Positions 1 through 13,197 are shown, counted from the first letter of the stretch. The stretch is DNA of 64,000 nt from Adiantum capillus-veneris (GCA_014529385.2 CM043959.1:88885529-88949528), one strand, 5' to 3'. The notes: generated by a model not told the origin, from the letters alone. A program made the numbers and translations.

Positions 1-367
1 TTTGCCACATCCTTTGCAGTGATCTGTTTTACTGCTGTAGCCTCTGCCCATCTAGAAAGATAGTCCACTGCCGTCAAAATATAGCTTTTGCCCCTGCTTG
101 TGATAGGTAACGGGCCTATTGCATCAATCCCCACTTTTCAAACACATCAAACGCCATAATGGTTTTTCGTAGCTCTGGCTTCAACACTCTCTTCCCAAAT
201 GCTTGACACCTATTGCAAGACCTACACCAATGGTGAACATCCTTGTGCAAACTAGGCCATACATACCCCTCTTGCAAAATCTTATGCAAGGTGATCTTTA
301 GAGAAAAATGGCCACCACATGCGCCTTCGTGATTCTCTTCCAACACTCTGTAAAGCTCCTCCGCCAA
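1..367 (-). pseudogene. retrotransposon integrase, N-terminal part (frameshifted, cut by window edge)
   Basis: The minus-strand frame at 116-367 carries an integrase HHCC zinc-binding domain: a histidine pair (ENHEGACGGHF), then CRSCNRCQ, with the usual Q-x-GY-x-WP segment between them. After about position 120 the match moves to another frame, which reads GIDAIGPLPITSRGKSYIL and then AVDYLSRWAEA. That is the start of a gypsy integrase catalytic core, including the first catalytic Asp. The frame change and the truncation mean no complete enzyme can be made from what is visible. Confidence 0.85.
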
Positions 368-569
368 GGTACACGTCTCAACACGAGATCAGCCCTTTCA
401 TGTATAAGACATCACCAATCAATTTGTACCTGTATGCTCTACGCACCAAAGCCATACTTCTTAGACTTCTGAATCTCCTTTGGAATGATTCCTGTTAGCA
501 AATATTCCTCTTCTTGAGCCAAAGTTTCCCGGCCATGATAAAGAGGTAATTGGTCCTCAATACGAATAG

Positions 570-965
570 AATCACTCCCCAATCATGCCTTGAGCTGCTT
601 CATGTGCCTCTCCATTTAGAGCACGTTCAATGTGTCTAATGCTCCATGCTTCGAACTTTTTTAACAGGCCTTTAATTCTGAAGCACATTTCCTTCAATGA
701 GGTGTTCTTGCTCTTCCACACACCCAACACTTGCTTCACCACTAACAAGGCATCACCTTTTATGCTCAACCTTCGAACCCCATGCTTCAAACAAATGTGT
801 AATCGGCTTCCAATGTAGCATATTCAGCCTCATTGTTACTATGCGCATCCAATTTGAACCCTCTCTTGCATACTAGCTTCCCCTCTGGATCATAAAGTGC
901 TATACCCCCTGAAGCTGCATCATGGCTCTTTCTGTATGAACCATCAAAGAACAACACATGTGCAT
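570..965 (-). pseudogene. archaeal-type (RVT_3) RNase H of the Tat-like element, frameshifted
   Basis: One minus-strand frame reads FFDGSYRKSHDAASGGIALY and then NNEAEYATLEA, the DGS...NNEAEY signature of the RNase H family found as a second RNase H in plant Tat elements. A frame further downstream (572-790) continues with IKGDALLVVKQVLGVW and ends near RALNGEAHEAA, the expected remaining catalytic-region pattern. At least one frameshift separates the two halves. The open frame at 900-1229 overlaps this part out of register and ends at a stop inside it. The role in a working element would be removal of RNA from the RNA-DNA hybrid. Confidence 0.8.
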
Positions 966-2552
966 TGCTGATCTGTGCACTTCTTCAACTACCTTTCTCA
1001 CCACCTCTTCCTTAACAATAAGGGGATTCTCCTTGTAGGTCAACAAATCAGCTAGGGTAGCCCTTGTACTATCTTCCACTAGAAAAGAGAACTCAAACTC
1101 TTGCAGCTCAATTACCCATTTCTTCACCACATTTGACATGTTAATACCATTAATTAACTGTGGCAAAAGGCATAACTCGTCAAGAAAACAAAAGGCCGTG
1201 GTAGCAAGTAATGACGAAATCGTCGACAAGCAAATATTACACTAGCCATCACTAGCTCTACTTCCGATAACTTTCTCTCCGCTACCAACTTCACTCGGCT
1301 TGCACAATACACTGGCCTCATATAATGGCTGCCCTTCCCCTTTTGCAATAGCATGGCTCCAATGGCATCATCCCCTACTGATGGATTTACATAAAACACT
1401 TTCTCCCAATCAGGAGCCTGCATGGCTGACAACCCCCCTAACACCTCTTTCACCTCTTGAAAACACTTCTTCACACTTGTCATCCCATTGCAATGGATCA
1501 TGCTTTGCCACTTGTTGTAATGGATAAAGAAGCTGCGAAGACAATGGAATAAACCGTGCCATGTACTTCACTTTGTGTATAAAGGTTGCCAATTGCTTCG
1601 TACTCATAGGTGATGGAAGAAGAATAATAGACTTCACCTTATCTGGATCAGCCTCAATGCCATTTTCTGACACCATATGGCCCAATAACTTCACCCTTGG
1701 CTGTGCTAGATGACATTTCTTTGGATTTAGTTGTCCTCCACATTCATCATATCGAGCCAATACCATCTGCAGCTTCTCATGGTGTTCAGCCCTACTGCTA
1801 TAAACACAGAAGTCATCCATAAAAGCCTTAACACAACTACCAATGAATGGTTCCAGCACCCAATTTGCTCTTTCTTGATAGAAAGATGGTCCATTTGACA
1901 AACCAAAACGGCAACACTGTGTAGCAATAGCAGCCCCATGGCGTAATAAAAGTTGTCTTTGTGCGGTCTTTAAGAGCAATCTTCAATTGAAATAGCCTGA
2001 AAAACCATCACACACACTGTACCTCTCATAACCTGCCACTGAATCCAAGATCTGATCGATGAATGGAAGAGGATATGGGTTCTTCTTAGTGGCTGCGTTT
2101 AAGGGTTTAAAATCTACACAAATTCTCCACTTCCCATCCTTCTTTGGACTGACTACTACTGGACTCACCCATTCTGTGGTCTCCACTGGAACTATGAACC
2201 CTGCCTTCAATAACTTGTCCACCTCTACCCGCAAGGCTTCCATTTGCTCTTGACCCATCCTTCTTAGCCTTTGCCGTACTGGCTTAGCACCTTCTTTCAG
2301 CTCTATATGCATCTCTTCACCCTTGAACCCTCTGATCTCTTCATATGAAGTAATGAACAAATCAGGAAAACTAGCCAGCATATGCAAAAATATATCCTTC
2401 TCCATAGCTGAGAGGTCTCCACTAATCATTTGCGTCATTAATTCCTGCTTCTTTGACAACTCAACCTTGGTTTGCATCAGCCCTTCAATCACTTCATAAG
2501 GCCCTTCACTTTCATCTTCAACTTCATTCGCAAATGCGACTAAACCACACAC
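966..2552 (-). pseudogene. gypsy reverse transcriptase plus first RNase H, broken by frameshifts
   Basis: The first frame (1983-2552) holds the N-terminal RT: WVSPVVVSPKKDGKWRICVD, PYPLPFIDQILD, CDGFSGYF. At about 1983 the frame ends in TGA. The expected continuation (IALKDRTKTTFITPWG) sits in a neighbouring frame for about 100 bases and then returns (FGLSNGPSFYQ), a pair of compensating indels. The polymerase box is AFMDDF, the FMDD form seen in Tat/Athila elements, followed by NPKKCHL and LLGHMVSENGI. The first RNase H follows at about 1230-1501 (MRPVYCASR, KLSEVELVMASVIFACRRFRHYL). The frame opens 13 bases before the gag-protease stop, in the -1 register. Confidence 0.87.
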
Positions 2553-4519
2553 TCCTGGATTTCTTTATCCATCAAAAGAAATGCAACATCAGCATCCTCA
2601 TCACTGCTGGTAGTGCTATCACTGTCCTCATCTGTCACCGTGGAAGAGTCTTCATCACTAGACTCATCCTCATCTTCATAAAGCTCCTCTAATCGTTTCC
2701 TTGTGTCCATATTATAAAGCTTCTTGGTACCTGTCTTTCCATAGAGGCTAATTGTACCATGTCGCCAATCTTGAACAGCTCCCACTGCACGTAACCATGG
2801 TCTGCCCAGTATAATAGGATATGCTCCCAACCCTGCTGGCATCACATGAAAATCAACCACTGCCTTTGCATCATATGCCTCCACTTCTAAGCTCTTTACA
2901 ACACCCAAGCATTTTACTTTTTGATGGTTTGCCAATCTGATCCGAAAACCTGACACCCCAGCCACTGTGAGACCCATCTTCTCAACGCATGAGTGTGTTA
3001 TGACGCATATTTGGGCTCCGCCATCCACATAACCTTGTCCCAAATTTTTCCTTTTATGCCACACATCTACTATTGGACAAATGTCTGGTAGCTCGTCCAT
3101 TGCCAACACCTTCACTGAACCTCTCTCTGGCTCTTTCTCCATTGGGTTAACCATCCTCTTCCACTGTCGCTTTAGCTTAGGCACCATCTCTATAAGCTGC
3201 CCAAAAGTAACATCTGCCTTCCTGCTCGTCAGATCCTCCTTCAAGTCATAGCTTAATTGCCCATCCCCTAGTGGAAAATCTGAAACATGAAACTTTCGAC
3301 GAGCTCTCCTTTTCCTCTTGGCCTTGACATCCTCGCCTTCATGGCTCTTTCCTTTCTTCTTACTAGGACCTGGGGTACTTCTTCCTTCCTTATCCTCTGT
3401 GGTCCTCTTCCCAATAGGCATCACTAATGTATCCTCTAGCTTTGATGCCTTCTCCAAGGTGACTACACTTAGCACTTTTGTCTTCCCTTTTTCCTCCTGG
3501 GTCAGTCCACTGGTTCCTTCGTCTCCCTTAATTTCGATGCCATAATCATTTGACCTAGTTAGCACTTGTCTTGGCAATGGATACATGTCTCCCCCCATCC
3601 TTGGTGGCTTATCACATTGCGGGCTGATGTGACCCAACTCTCCACAATTATAACATGTGGGCGTCTGCCTCCAAAACCTACTATTACTTTGTCCAGCACC
3701 ATTCCTAGGTCTTTCTTCACCTCCTGGCTGATTTGCAAACCGCCCTCGACCTCGATTATTTCCCACTTGACCTAGCATGTTTAGGCTGAGATTCTTCATC
3801 AGATCAACCACTTGCCTCATGTCTTGCCTTAGGCCATCATCTTGCACTGCTGTAGTGACCACTGCTGGCATAACCTGAGTAGTAACAGGAACCACTGGTT
3901 CATGATGAACCCCTGACATGCGCCCTTGTAAAGACTCTATAGGCTGAAATTCAGACCTCATTGGCAAAGACTCCACCCCTAACTGGCTCATTTTCCTCAG
4001 CTTCCACTCTTTGTTCCTTGCTACCTCTAGTGCATCTTCATATGTCCTAGGCTTCTTTAGCTCCACTCTCCAACGTATATTCTCCCAAAGACCAGCCAAG
4101 AACCTGTCCTTCTTCATCATGTCAGGCGGGGGTACCTGTGGTGCTAAAGCCTTGCACATTCGCTCCCATGCCAATGAAAACTTACGTATGTACGCATCTA
4201 CTGGCTCACCTTCCTTTTGCACCAAAGCCTGTACTTCTTGCCACACTTTGTCAGGGTCTTCTATCTTCACAAACTCCACTTCCAATCCATGCCTTAGATT
4301 GTCCCAACTCAATCTTATAGGTGGATCAGCCATACGCAACTCCTCTTCAAATGCTTTGGACCAAGCTCGTGCATCACTCTTCAAACAAATTTGGAGAAGG
4401 CGTAACATTTGCGTAGGGTCATGAATCTGGTTGCTAATGCAGGAAACCTCCATCTTTTCCAAAAATTCTTCCACATCTTCATCACTTCTTCCATGAAACT
4501 CGGGATAAGAGAAAGCCAT
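2540..4519 (-). CDS. Gag-protease polyprotein of the Tat-like element
   Basis: The open frame runs to 4576, but the likely start is the ATG at 4517-4519 (MAFSYPEFHGRSDED). The first 19 residues of the longer frame do not look like gag, and MAFSYPEFHG gives a typical plant gag beginning. Counting from the longer frame, the capsid-like region is residues ~20-200, with one CCHC zinc knuckle (CYNCGELGHISPQC) at ~308-321. A basic low-complexity linker covers ~360-430. An aspartic-protease-like domain has YVDGGAQICVI at ~517 and PIILGRPWL at ~586. The active-site triplet is DGG rather than DTG or DSG, which may reduce activity. The tail is rich in Asp, Glu and Ser. About 659 residues, no internal stop. 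Confidence 0.85.
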   Translation of the reverse strand: MAFSYPEFHGRSDEDVEEFLEKMEVSCISNQIHDPTQMLRLLQICLKSDARAWSKAFEEELRMADPPIRLSWDNLRHGLEVEFVKIEDPDKVWQEVQALVQKEGEPVDAYIRKFSLAWERMCKALAPQVPPPDMMKKDRFLAGLWENIRWRVELKKPRTYEDALEVARNKEWKLRKMSQLGVESLPMRSEFQPIESLQGRMSGVHHEPVVPVTTQVMPAVVTTAVQDDGLRQDMRQVVDLMKNLSLNMLGQVGNNRGRGRFANQPGGEERPRNGAGQSNSRFWRQTPTCYNCGELGHISPQCDKPPRMGGDMYPLPRQVLTRSNDYGIEIKGDEGTSGLTQEEKGKTKVLSVVTLEKASKLEDTLVMPIGKRTTEDKEGRSTPGPSKKKGKSHEGEDVKAKRKRRARRKFHVSDFPLGDGQLSYDLKEDLTSRKADVTFGQLIEMVPKLKRQWKRMVNPMEKEPERGSVKVLAMDELPDICPIVDVWHKRKNLGQGYVDGGAQICVITHSCVEKMGLTVAGVSGFRIRLANHQKVKCLGVVKSLEVEAYDAKAVVDFHVMPAGLGAYPIILGRPWLRAVGAVQDWRHGTISLYGKTGTKKLYNMDTRKRLEELYEDEDESSDEDSSTVTDEDSDSTTSSDEDADVAFLLMDKEIQECVV

Positions 4520-5550
4520 GGCTACCCAAATTATGATGCTTTGAGAACCCCTTCGAACACACGTGCAAGAACCCAAAACTTTTCACTACCCAATCCCTAG
4601 AAACTTCAATGGAGCTCAGCTTTAGATAAGGACAAACACATGCACATCAAATGAGTTTTCGTAGTTGATCATTGGAATTACAACAGGCAAAGGACATTCC
4701 AGGATCTCTCTCAATCTTCTTGGCCCAAACATAAAGACTATGCGCTGCTGGAAAAAGATCTTCCTGGACACATGAACATTAATCTGAATTCTTTGAGTTA
4801 AATGAAAAGGAGTGAACTGAGGGCCATTTTGATCATCCATTAAAGACAACCATGAAGCTCCCAAGAAGGCACACCTGACTCAACCTCTGATTTTGCCAAA
4901 ATTTCAGCAGCATAACAGCATAAATGGCTCAAAATACCAAAAAACCAGCCATCATAACTTGGGAAAATTTCGACAGAGTTTCCCCAGAAGTAGAGCAGTA
5001 GGAACCCAAAATATAGACTGTCTATGTATGCATAAACTGTCAACAATTAACCCGAGCATCAAGTAGGAATCACTAGTACATAGCCTATGGCGAGGTCACG
5101 AAAAGGGTGCTCCAGCTACCTGTATCACCGAAAGGATCTCCACATTTGAGAATCCCCCAGCTCAATAAAAACCTCACGCTATCGACCCTCACACGAAAGC
5201 TAATGCAAATCGCGTATAGTCAAGTCTCAGAAATGACTATCTTCCAGACCAAATCTCAGAAATGGCTGGGACTGCCAAATAAAACCATATATGGCTCCAC
5301 AAAGGCGTACAATGGCAGTTTCCACAAGTAACGTACAATCCAACAGACAGCGCTCAAATAGGCGCCAAGTGATGCATTCCCACAACAACTGCAAGTGACA
5401 TCACTGTACTCCAGCTACCTGTACCTGTGTGAATCACCTGTACCTGTCCCTGTCCCTGTTCCTGTAACCTGTAACCTGTAACCTGCAACCTATAATCCCG
5501 AAGCTCGAAGCTCGAAGCTCGAAGCGCGAAGCAGAAGGTACTCGAAGAAG
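4520..5550 (-). other. untranslated leader of the Tat-like element
   Basis: About 1 kb between gag and the primer binding site has no convincing coding sequence. A low-complexity patch around 5440-5535 consists of repeated CTGTACCTGTCC, CTGTAACCTG and GAAGCTC units. Short open frames here show no family motif and are taken as chance. Confidence 0.6.
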
Positions 5551-5569
5551 ATCCTCCGTGGGGGCGCCA
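5551..5569 (-). promoter_or_regulatory. primer binding site of the Tat-like element
   Basis: The minus strand reads TGGCGCCCCCACGGAGGAT. TGGCGCC is a very common beginning of plant LTR-retrotransposon primer binding sites, complementary to a tRNA 3' end. It lies six bases from an LTR-like CACA end at 5576, as expected for the junction of 5' LTR and leader. Which tRNA is used cannot be fixed by eye. Confidence 0.65.
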
Positions 5570-5575
5570 AAAGAA

Positions 5576-6540
5576 TGTGAGCGGGATGAAAACACACACA
5601 GCGCCTCTATAACGACCCGTCACACACTCTTGGGAAGATACACACACACACTATGGGGCACCACTCGGCTTAGACAACACACCTGGCCGAGACAGGGAAC
5701 ACACCTCTGGAGTGAGAGGAGAGAGACTATCCACTTGCCCACTCCACCAGACACACACACACACACACACACACACACCCAAAAAACTCAGCTCAAAAGA
5801 GGAGAATTTCTGATGTTTAGATACAATTGAGCTTGGGCCAACACCAATGGGGCAAATAGCTCACACAATATGGGTAAAAGAAGCCAGATACAATCACAAA
5901 CTGGAGCAGAAACTTCGCTCATAGGAGGAACTTACACAGAAAAATAGCAGGAAAAGAGTGAGGAATTTGGCAAAATGGACAGCGCCATCGCGTCCGGAAC
6001 GGCCCAAAACCCCAGTCTACAATGTCAAAGTGCTCAAATCCGACCTCGGATGAGCAGTTTACGGCCAAAACAGGCTCCAAAATGGGCAAAAAACACACCT
6101 GCGGCTGTTCCTCCTCTCTTCTCCACGTTTTTTTCTGGTCTTCTCTCTATTTTTTCAGTTCCCACACTTAGATTTATTAGTTGGGCACCCTTGGCCTTTT
6201 AGATGACCTCAAACGGACCCCGAACAGGCCAAAAACTGACCTCACAGTGCATAGTTGTCACCTTTTTGCATCATTCGCACACCTGGCACTCAGCTTTTTT
6301 CCAATAATGCATCTCGCCACCACGTGAAGTGGCCCCAAAAAGTGTTCCAAATGATGACCTTTCTGCATAACTCTCACCAAAAAACACCCACGTTGTGTCC
6401 GTCCTCATCCGCGTGCAAATATTGACTTCGTTCGCCCTCCTGACGCCACTAGATGCCATCTGACGCACCTGCTGACCTCACGTCGTCGGCCCGCGGATAG
6501 CTTCCTCGAGAAGTTTTACGCGCTACCAACTCCTCATTAT
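5576..6540 (-). repeat. probable 5' LTR of the Tat-like element (outer end undetermined)
   Basis: On the plus strand the LTR would begin TGTGAGCGGGATG at 5576, immediately outside the primer binding site. It contains an (AC)14 run at 5751-5778 and no credible gene. The second LTR is outside the window, so the outer border is only a guess; composition becomes more AT-rich after about 6540. Confidence 0.45.
5751..5778. repeat. (AC)14 microsatellite
   Basis: Uninterrupted AC dinucleotides inside the probable LTR. Confidence 0.95.
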
Positions 6541-8182
<1,642 letters not shown>

Positions 8183-8187
8183 ATGCT
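8183..8187. repeat. target-site duplication ATGCT, left copy (LTR element)
   Basis: ATGCT lies directly before the LTR start TGTTGCGGGAGCG; the same five bases follow the far LTR at 43369-43373. A 5-bp duplication is normal for LTR retrotransposons. Confidence 0.85.
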
Positions 8188-9123
8188 TGTTGCGGGAGCG
8201 ATTCACACCACCCATAAAGTGCATGCAACACAACCTAGATCAACATAATGTCAATCGAGGACAAAGATGACATGATAGGCACACAGAGGAAATCTCTTTA
8301 TCTTGTCAGGCTGAGACCATCCTACACATACAACACTCTGGAAGGCCAACTAAACCACAATCTAGAATCTCACTACTCTCAACTACACCACCTAGCCACA
8401 TACACACAAACGGAAGGAAACTCATCAAACCATGCCAGAATCGTACAAAACTTAAGGAACACCATCCCTTCACTAGGATACACCTGTCCCAAAGCCTCTA
8501 CACTCAAAATCCTACTCTAAACCTATCTATGAAAAACACCTATAAAGATAGAGCCAAATTTTAGAAGTGCCCGAAACTGAAGTCTATGAGTACCTATGCG
8601 TAGCTTATGTCCCTACAATTAAGATGACTACTTGCATGCAAAAAACGGAGATATACTTACAGCCATAATTAGCTCGTTCATAGATGCGTTAGTGAGTTCG
8701 CTCCGTTCCGCAAGGAATGCTTGGCATTGTCACGTAGCTCTTGCCGAGGATAATGGTGAAGTTCGGATCTACAATGCGATGAACAAGCCGGGCATAGTGT
8801 GAGGATGAAGCTCAAGCTCACTCTCTTTCTCTCTCACACACAATAGATGGCAGCGCTAAACTTATGATTAAGTTGTTACAAAAGTGACCTAGATACCTTA
8901 TATACTAAGGCTACCTTAGGTTAACCAAAAATAGAGTTTGAGGGGTCAAATGGCTTGGTATTACAATCTAGAAGTGCCATTGCACCCCTGCTTCTACAAC
9001 TAGACTACCTACTTATTACAATTGATGTTTCTAACCATAATGTGCAACATTTCATAAATCTCAGAGAATAAGGCTTTGATACAGAAATTGAGTTAAATTG
9101 TGTTGTTGACCCAACGGTCAACA
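8188..9123 (-). repeat. intact (3') LTR, 936 bp
   Basis: TG...CA ends. Its sequence runs continuously through the point where the other LTR is split (CTATGAGTACCTATGCG near 8585), which shows what the target of the giant transposon looked like before insertion. Confidence 0.88.
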
Positions 9124-9135
9124 CTCCCCCCTCCT
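9124..9135 (-). promoter_or_regulatory. polypurine tract
   Basis: The minus strand reads AGGAGGGGGGAG directly before the LTR, the position and composition of a plus-strand primer site for reverse transcription. It fixes the element's orientation. Confidence 0.85.
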
Positions 9136-9828
9136 AGTTCATGTTGTCCCTGACATGACCTGGTTGTCGATGTCATTGCAGTCTTTGTTGTTTCTCTACT
9201 GATGTAAATAAAGTATAGGTTGTAGCCGTTGCACAAGCTCGTACTGTTCGGCCAATTTGATGTACATAGCCTTCACATGATTCACAAACATCATAATTGA
9301 TGACAAACGTCTGCCAATGTTTGTGTCTTTCTCATTTTCAAAAACAACTTCTACAATTTGTAGAATTGAATGACTGGCTTTTAGATCTTGTGAGTCAATG
9401 ACAACTTTGTAAGGATTTTGTAGAATTGTATGGCTAAACCTTCACTTTCTTTAGGCCAATGAAAATCTATATGTCGGGTCGAATCTGGGAGATAATTCTT
9501 TCTGATTTGAGGTTCAAAACCCATGTCTAGCATCGATCTACCTCAGCAAGGACAATCTTTTGAGATCCTCTGATTACTTCTGTGTCTGCTGTTCTTCGTG
9601 GGTGACTTTTTGTTCCTGCATCAAGGTGATCAAAGTTTCATTTTCCATTGTTAGATTTTGTGTGATTTGTAAATCATTATACTGCTTCTACTTGATACAT
9701 GACTTAATTAAATCTCGACAAACTCCAGTTAATTCCCCAAGTTAGTAACTTGCATCAAAAGGGCTTTATCTGATATCATTCGTGATAGATGAATCAATGA
9801 GCTAGCATTGTCCATTTGTTCCCAGCAT
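9136..9828 (-). other. internal region, no clear gene
   Basis: Between the polypurine tract and the gag-like relic no frame shows a recognisable protein motif. Confidence 0.6.
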
Positions 9829-10579
9829 TCATATACATGATGTACAAGGTATGTAGATGGCTATCATGGCTTTACATTTGAAAACAATGTATCTTTGGCT
9901 AGGTAGGGTTCCTTTTTTTTCTTTTTTACAAACCCTTAGCTTGTACTCTCTAAGCATAGCCTCTTGACAAAGTTTAGCTTGATTTGGACTTGTATTTGCA
10001 TCATCTTCAAGAGTCATCCCAAATCCTGCAAAATATGTTGAAAAATCTAAAACCTCCTCTGCTCTAATTACTCTTCTAAAAGCCGCTACGTGATCTCTCA
10101 GATCTTTATCTCTGGCATATTTCTTGTTTACCCATTTTTGGATCTGGGATGGTCTAACTTGGGTGATTGTCTATCAGTCTAGCCATGGAGTCTCCCAATC
10201 CTTCTCTCATTATTTCGCTAGAAGGGAATCCAAGTGGCTCCCTTTTTGTAATTCTCATGTTTGGTGGAGGTATCTGTGGTCCTTCGTTGACCAAATATCC
10301 ACCTCTTTCTAGTGCATTGTGTGGGCTTATGTCAAAATGTGGATAGATTGGCATTTCAACACTTCTAGCTTGTCTTGCCATACCTCTGGTCATCTCTACA
10401 AAAGGATTGATGGATTTGCTTTCCATCCTGATGTTCTTAGCTTTCTTAATGTTAGGCCCACTCAATACTCTCAAGATAATCCTTAATAAGCACCTTTGGC
10501 CCTTTGTCAGGTCCCTAAAAGTCAAGTCTGGGTGGTCTTCTAACCTCTGGATATTGGTTCTGTGTCCTATTGCCTGCAA
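9829..10579 (-). pseudogene. gag-like relic of the interrupted LTR element
   Basis: A 141-codon minus-strand frame (10154-10579) and a second frame downstream give a broken protein. The second frame includes IQKWVNKKYARDKDLRDHVA, FRRVIRAEEVL and FAGFGMTLEDDA, which resemble the charged helical segments of a retrotransposon capsid domain. A frameshift lies near 10120-10150. No zinc knuckle, protease or polymerase follows. The gag reading rests on position and pattern only; it may be an unrelated captured sequence. Confidence 0.42.
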
Positions 10580-10639
10580 GCTTTTCTCCTAGCTATACCT
10601 GACTCAATTTGGAGTTGTCTATCAAAAGTTAGAGCAATT

Positions 10640-12240
10640 TTGATGAACTGCACTTGAAACAACACTCAAAACAATTTCGGGACCAAGAATTTTTGCTTGT
10701 ATCTTGACCAAAGGTGACCCAAATTTGTTGAAACCTGGTCACTAGGCTTACTTTATAGTGCTTAATACTTGTGGAAGCTCAATGTGAGTTTTCACCTCCA
10801 AATTAGAGCTAGAGACATCATACGTGTATGATGTCTCTTGTGGCCAAATCAAGTGATTTTTACTCCAGAGGATCTTTATCACTTGGGCAAATCTCACCAA
10901 CTTTCAAAATTGAATTTGAACCAATTTTGTGCAAGTTATGATCAGTTCAAGCCTGACTCTTGCCCAATTTCTGTCCTTTGACACTTACTGGCCCAAATAT
11001 GCTCCAAATTCCATGAAATTTTGGCTATTGGATTCTAAGGTCCCTTAGAACACTAGGGTATGCACAAATTTAGATTTTGTAGTCAACAATGTCAAAAACA
11101 CATCATACACATATGATGTCTTTTTGCTCAAAATGAAGAATTTTTTGCAGATTTGTGCTTAGAATGGTATGCTTATACACCATGTATAGTCAGAATTTCA
11201 CAAAATGTACAAAAGCACCAAAAACACATCATATGCGTATGATGTCTTTTTGCTTAAAATGAGATGAATCTTGCTCCAGAGGTAGTCCACCACTTAAGGA
11301 ACTCGCAGCTGCTTTTAGAATTCAATTTGAACACTTTTTGTTCAAATTATGATCAATATAAGCCTGAATCTGTCCAAATCTGTCTTCTGGAATTTACAAG
11401 CTCAAATGAGCTCCAAATGCAATGAAATTTTGGCTAAGGATTTCTTTTATGCTCTAGGACACTAGGTATACTCAAATGTCTGATTTGACCCAAATCTGGC
11501 CTATTAGACATCATATGTGTATGATGTCTAATGGCTCAGAATTCACTTATATTTCTACCCAAGGCACTCCCTGATGCATACAACAAGAATATGTGATTAC
11601 AACAAATTTTGGATGCCAAAATTGCTCAAAATCACCACTTTTTCACCTTTACCTTCTTCTATCTGCAAAAATTTCTTTAAATGCGAAAGTATGTGTCCGA
11701 ATGAGATGAAACTTTGCAAGCAAGTTGAACACATCATTTCCCATCCCCCTATGTGGTCAAAAGTGAAATTTGACTTTCAGATCTGGCCTTGAGACATCAT
11801 ACACGTAAATGTCTATATGCTTAGATTTTGAAAAAAATTGGTCTCTGAGCTTGTCTTGTGGTGCTTAACGCCTTGGTATGCTCAGATCTCACTTTTGGTC
11901 TCTAAAAGTGCCCTTTAGACATCATACATGTATGATATCTAACTAGTCAGAATGAAACGAATTTCACTCCAGAGGTTCCTCACTACACTGGCAACTCACA
12001 ACAAGTTTCAGAATTGAATTTTGACACTTTTTGAGCAAGTTATGGCCAATACAGGGATTCACTTTCTTAGATGCGTCTTATGGTCTTTGCAAGCTCAAAA
12101 TTTCTTCAATTTTGATGAAATTTGGCCTATATGCTTCCTAGGTGCAATGGATCACAAGGGTGCACTCAGTTGTAACTTTTGAGCTTAGATATGGCCTCTA
12201 AGACATCATACGCATATGATGTCCAAGTTTGCGTCCAAGT
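10640..12240. repeat. diverged ~300-400-bp tandem units, each with a palindrome
   Basis: Seven near-palindromes of the type GACATCATACGTGTATGATG lie at about 10812-10837, 11098-11121, 11225-11247, 11506-11530, 11791-11814, 11916-11940 and 12199-12224. Their arms (GACATCATA and TATGATGTC) are kept while the centre varies. Flanking text also recurs, for example GAAATTTTGGCTA and AGGACACTAGG, so the block is an old tandem array. It has no coding potential. Confidence 0.75.
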
Positions 12241-12763
12241 TTATAGGGTTTGAGTTTTTGTACAGAGAACTCTTGCACATGCCCTTTTATATGCTCAACA
12301 TCAATCAGTCATGAAAAATTATCCACAGAAGCTTGTTTATTGTATTTTTACCTTTGATAGCATACTTTTCAGAGATCATGAATGCAAACAAGCACTTTAG
12401 CAAATAATTCAATGATGAATAGCTCTAGACTAGAATCAGATCACTTACCTAAAGCTACTCCTACAAATCATATGGGGTTTTGAATTTATGAGTATAAAAA
12501 TGCTTCAATGCCACACACAGACTAGCAAACGCTTTTATCACCTCACAAATCACTTGACCACCACAACAGCTAGTCTAATTTACAAATCCTAACTAAATCT
12601 ACCTAGTCGCAGACCCTCGACAAGACACACGCTTCCTGGCTATACACTTGATCTTGGAATAACCTCTTATGGATCCACTTAAGAAAAATGTTTTCTTTAG
12701 CTAAAACTAAAGCAAGCAACCATCAAACGAGTGTTAGTAGGAATACCTACCTAAGTCCTTGTG
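12241..12763. other. internal leader of the LTR element, no gene seen
   Basis: AT-rich sequence between the palindrome array and the primer binding site, without a recognised feature. Confidence 0.55.
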
Positions 12764-12781
12764 TCCTCGGCAATGGCGCCA
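12764..12781 (-). promoter_or_regulatory. primer binding site of the interrupted LTR element
   Basis: The minus strand reads TGGCGCCATTGCCGAGGA one base inside the split LTR, very close to TGGCGCCGTTGCC-type plant primer binding sites. Confidence 0.82.
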
Positions 12782-12782
12782 A

Positions 12783-13197
12783 TGTTGCGGGAGCGATTCA
12801 CACCACCCATAAAGTGCATGTAACACAACCTAGATCAACATAATGTCAATCGAGGACACAGATGAAACAATAGGAACACTAAGGAAATCTCTTTAGCTTG
12901 TTAGGTTGAGACCATCCTACACATACAACACTCTAGGTAGGCCAACTAAACCACGATCTAGAATCTCACTACTATCAACTACACCACCAAGCCACATATA
13001 CACAAACGAAAGGCAACTCATCAAACCATGCCAGAATCGTATGAAACTTAAGGAACACCATCCCCTCACTAGGATACACCTGTCTCAAAGCCTCTACACT
13101 AAAAATCCTAGCTCTAAACCCATCTGTGGAAAACGCGTATAAAGACAGAGCCAGATTTTGGAAGTGCCCAAAACTGAAATATATGAGTAAGACCATA
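12783..13197 (-). repeat. 5' LTR, left fragment
   Basis: Matches 8188-8590 of the intact LTR and stops at the giant transposon's left terminus, including one copy of the TGAGT target duplication. Confidence 0.88.
13193..13197. repeat. target-site duplication TGAGT, left
   Basis: Abuts the left inverted repeat; pairs with 42823-42827. Confidence 0.9.

Larger units (their letters stand above)
1..5575 (-). mobile_element. Ty3/gypsy retrotransposon, Tat-like, internal region (truncated by window start)
   Basis: Read on the minus strand the order is leader, gag, protease, reverse transcriptase, RNase H, a second archaeal-type RNase H, integrase, which is the Ty3/gypsy order. The extra RNase H between the usual RNase H and integrase is the known mark of the plant Tat lineage. 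The primer binding site and the start of the 5' LTR lie at the high-coordinate end; the end of integrase and the 3' LTR lie left of the window. Gag-protease is one long open frame. Pol changes frame several times, so the copy is probably dead. Confidence 0.88.

Noticed and set aside
8248-8520. 90-codon plus-strand frame in the LTR, with a counterpart at 12906-13142
   Set aside because: It lies wholly inside an LTR, on the strand opposite to the element, and the second copy is frameshifted.
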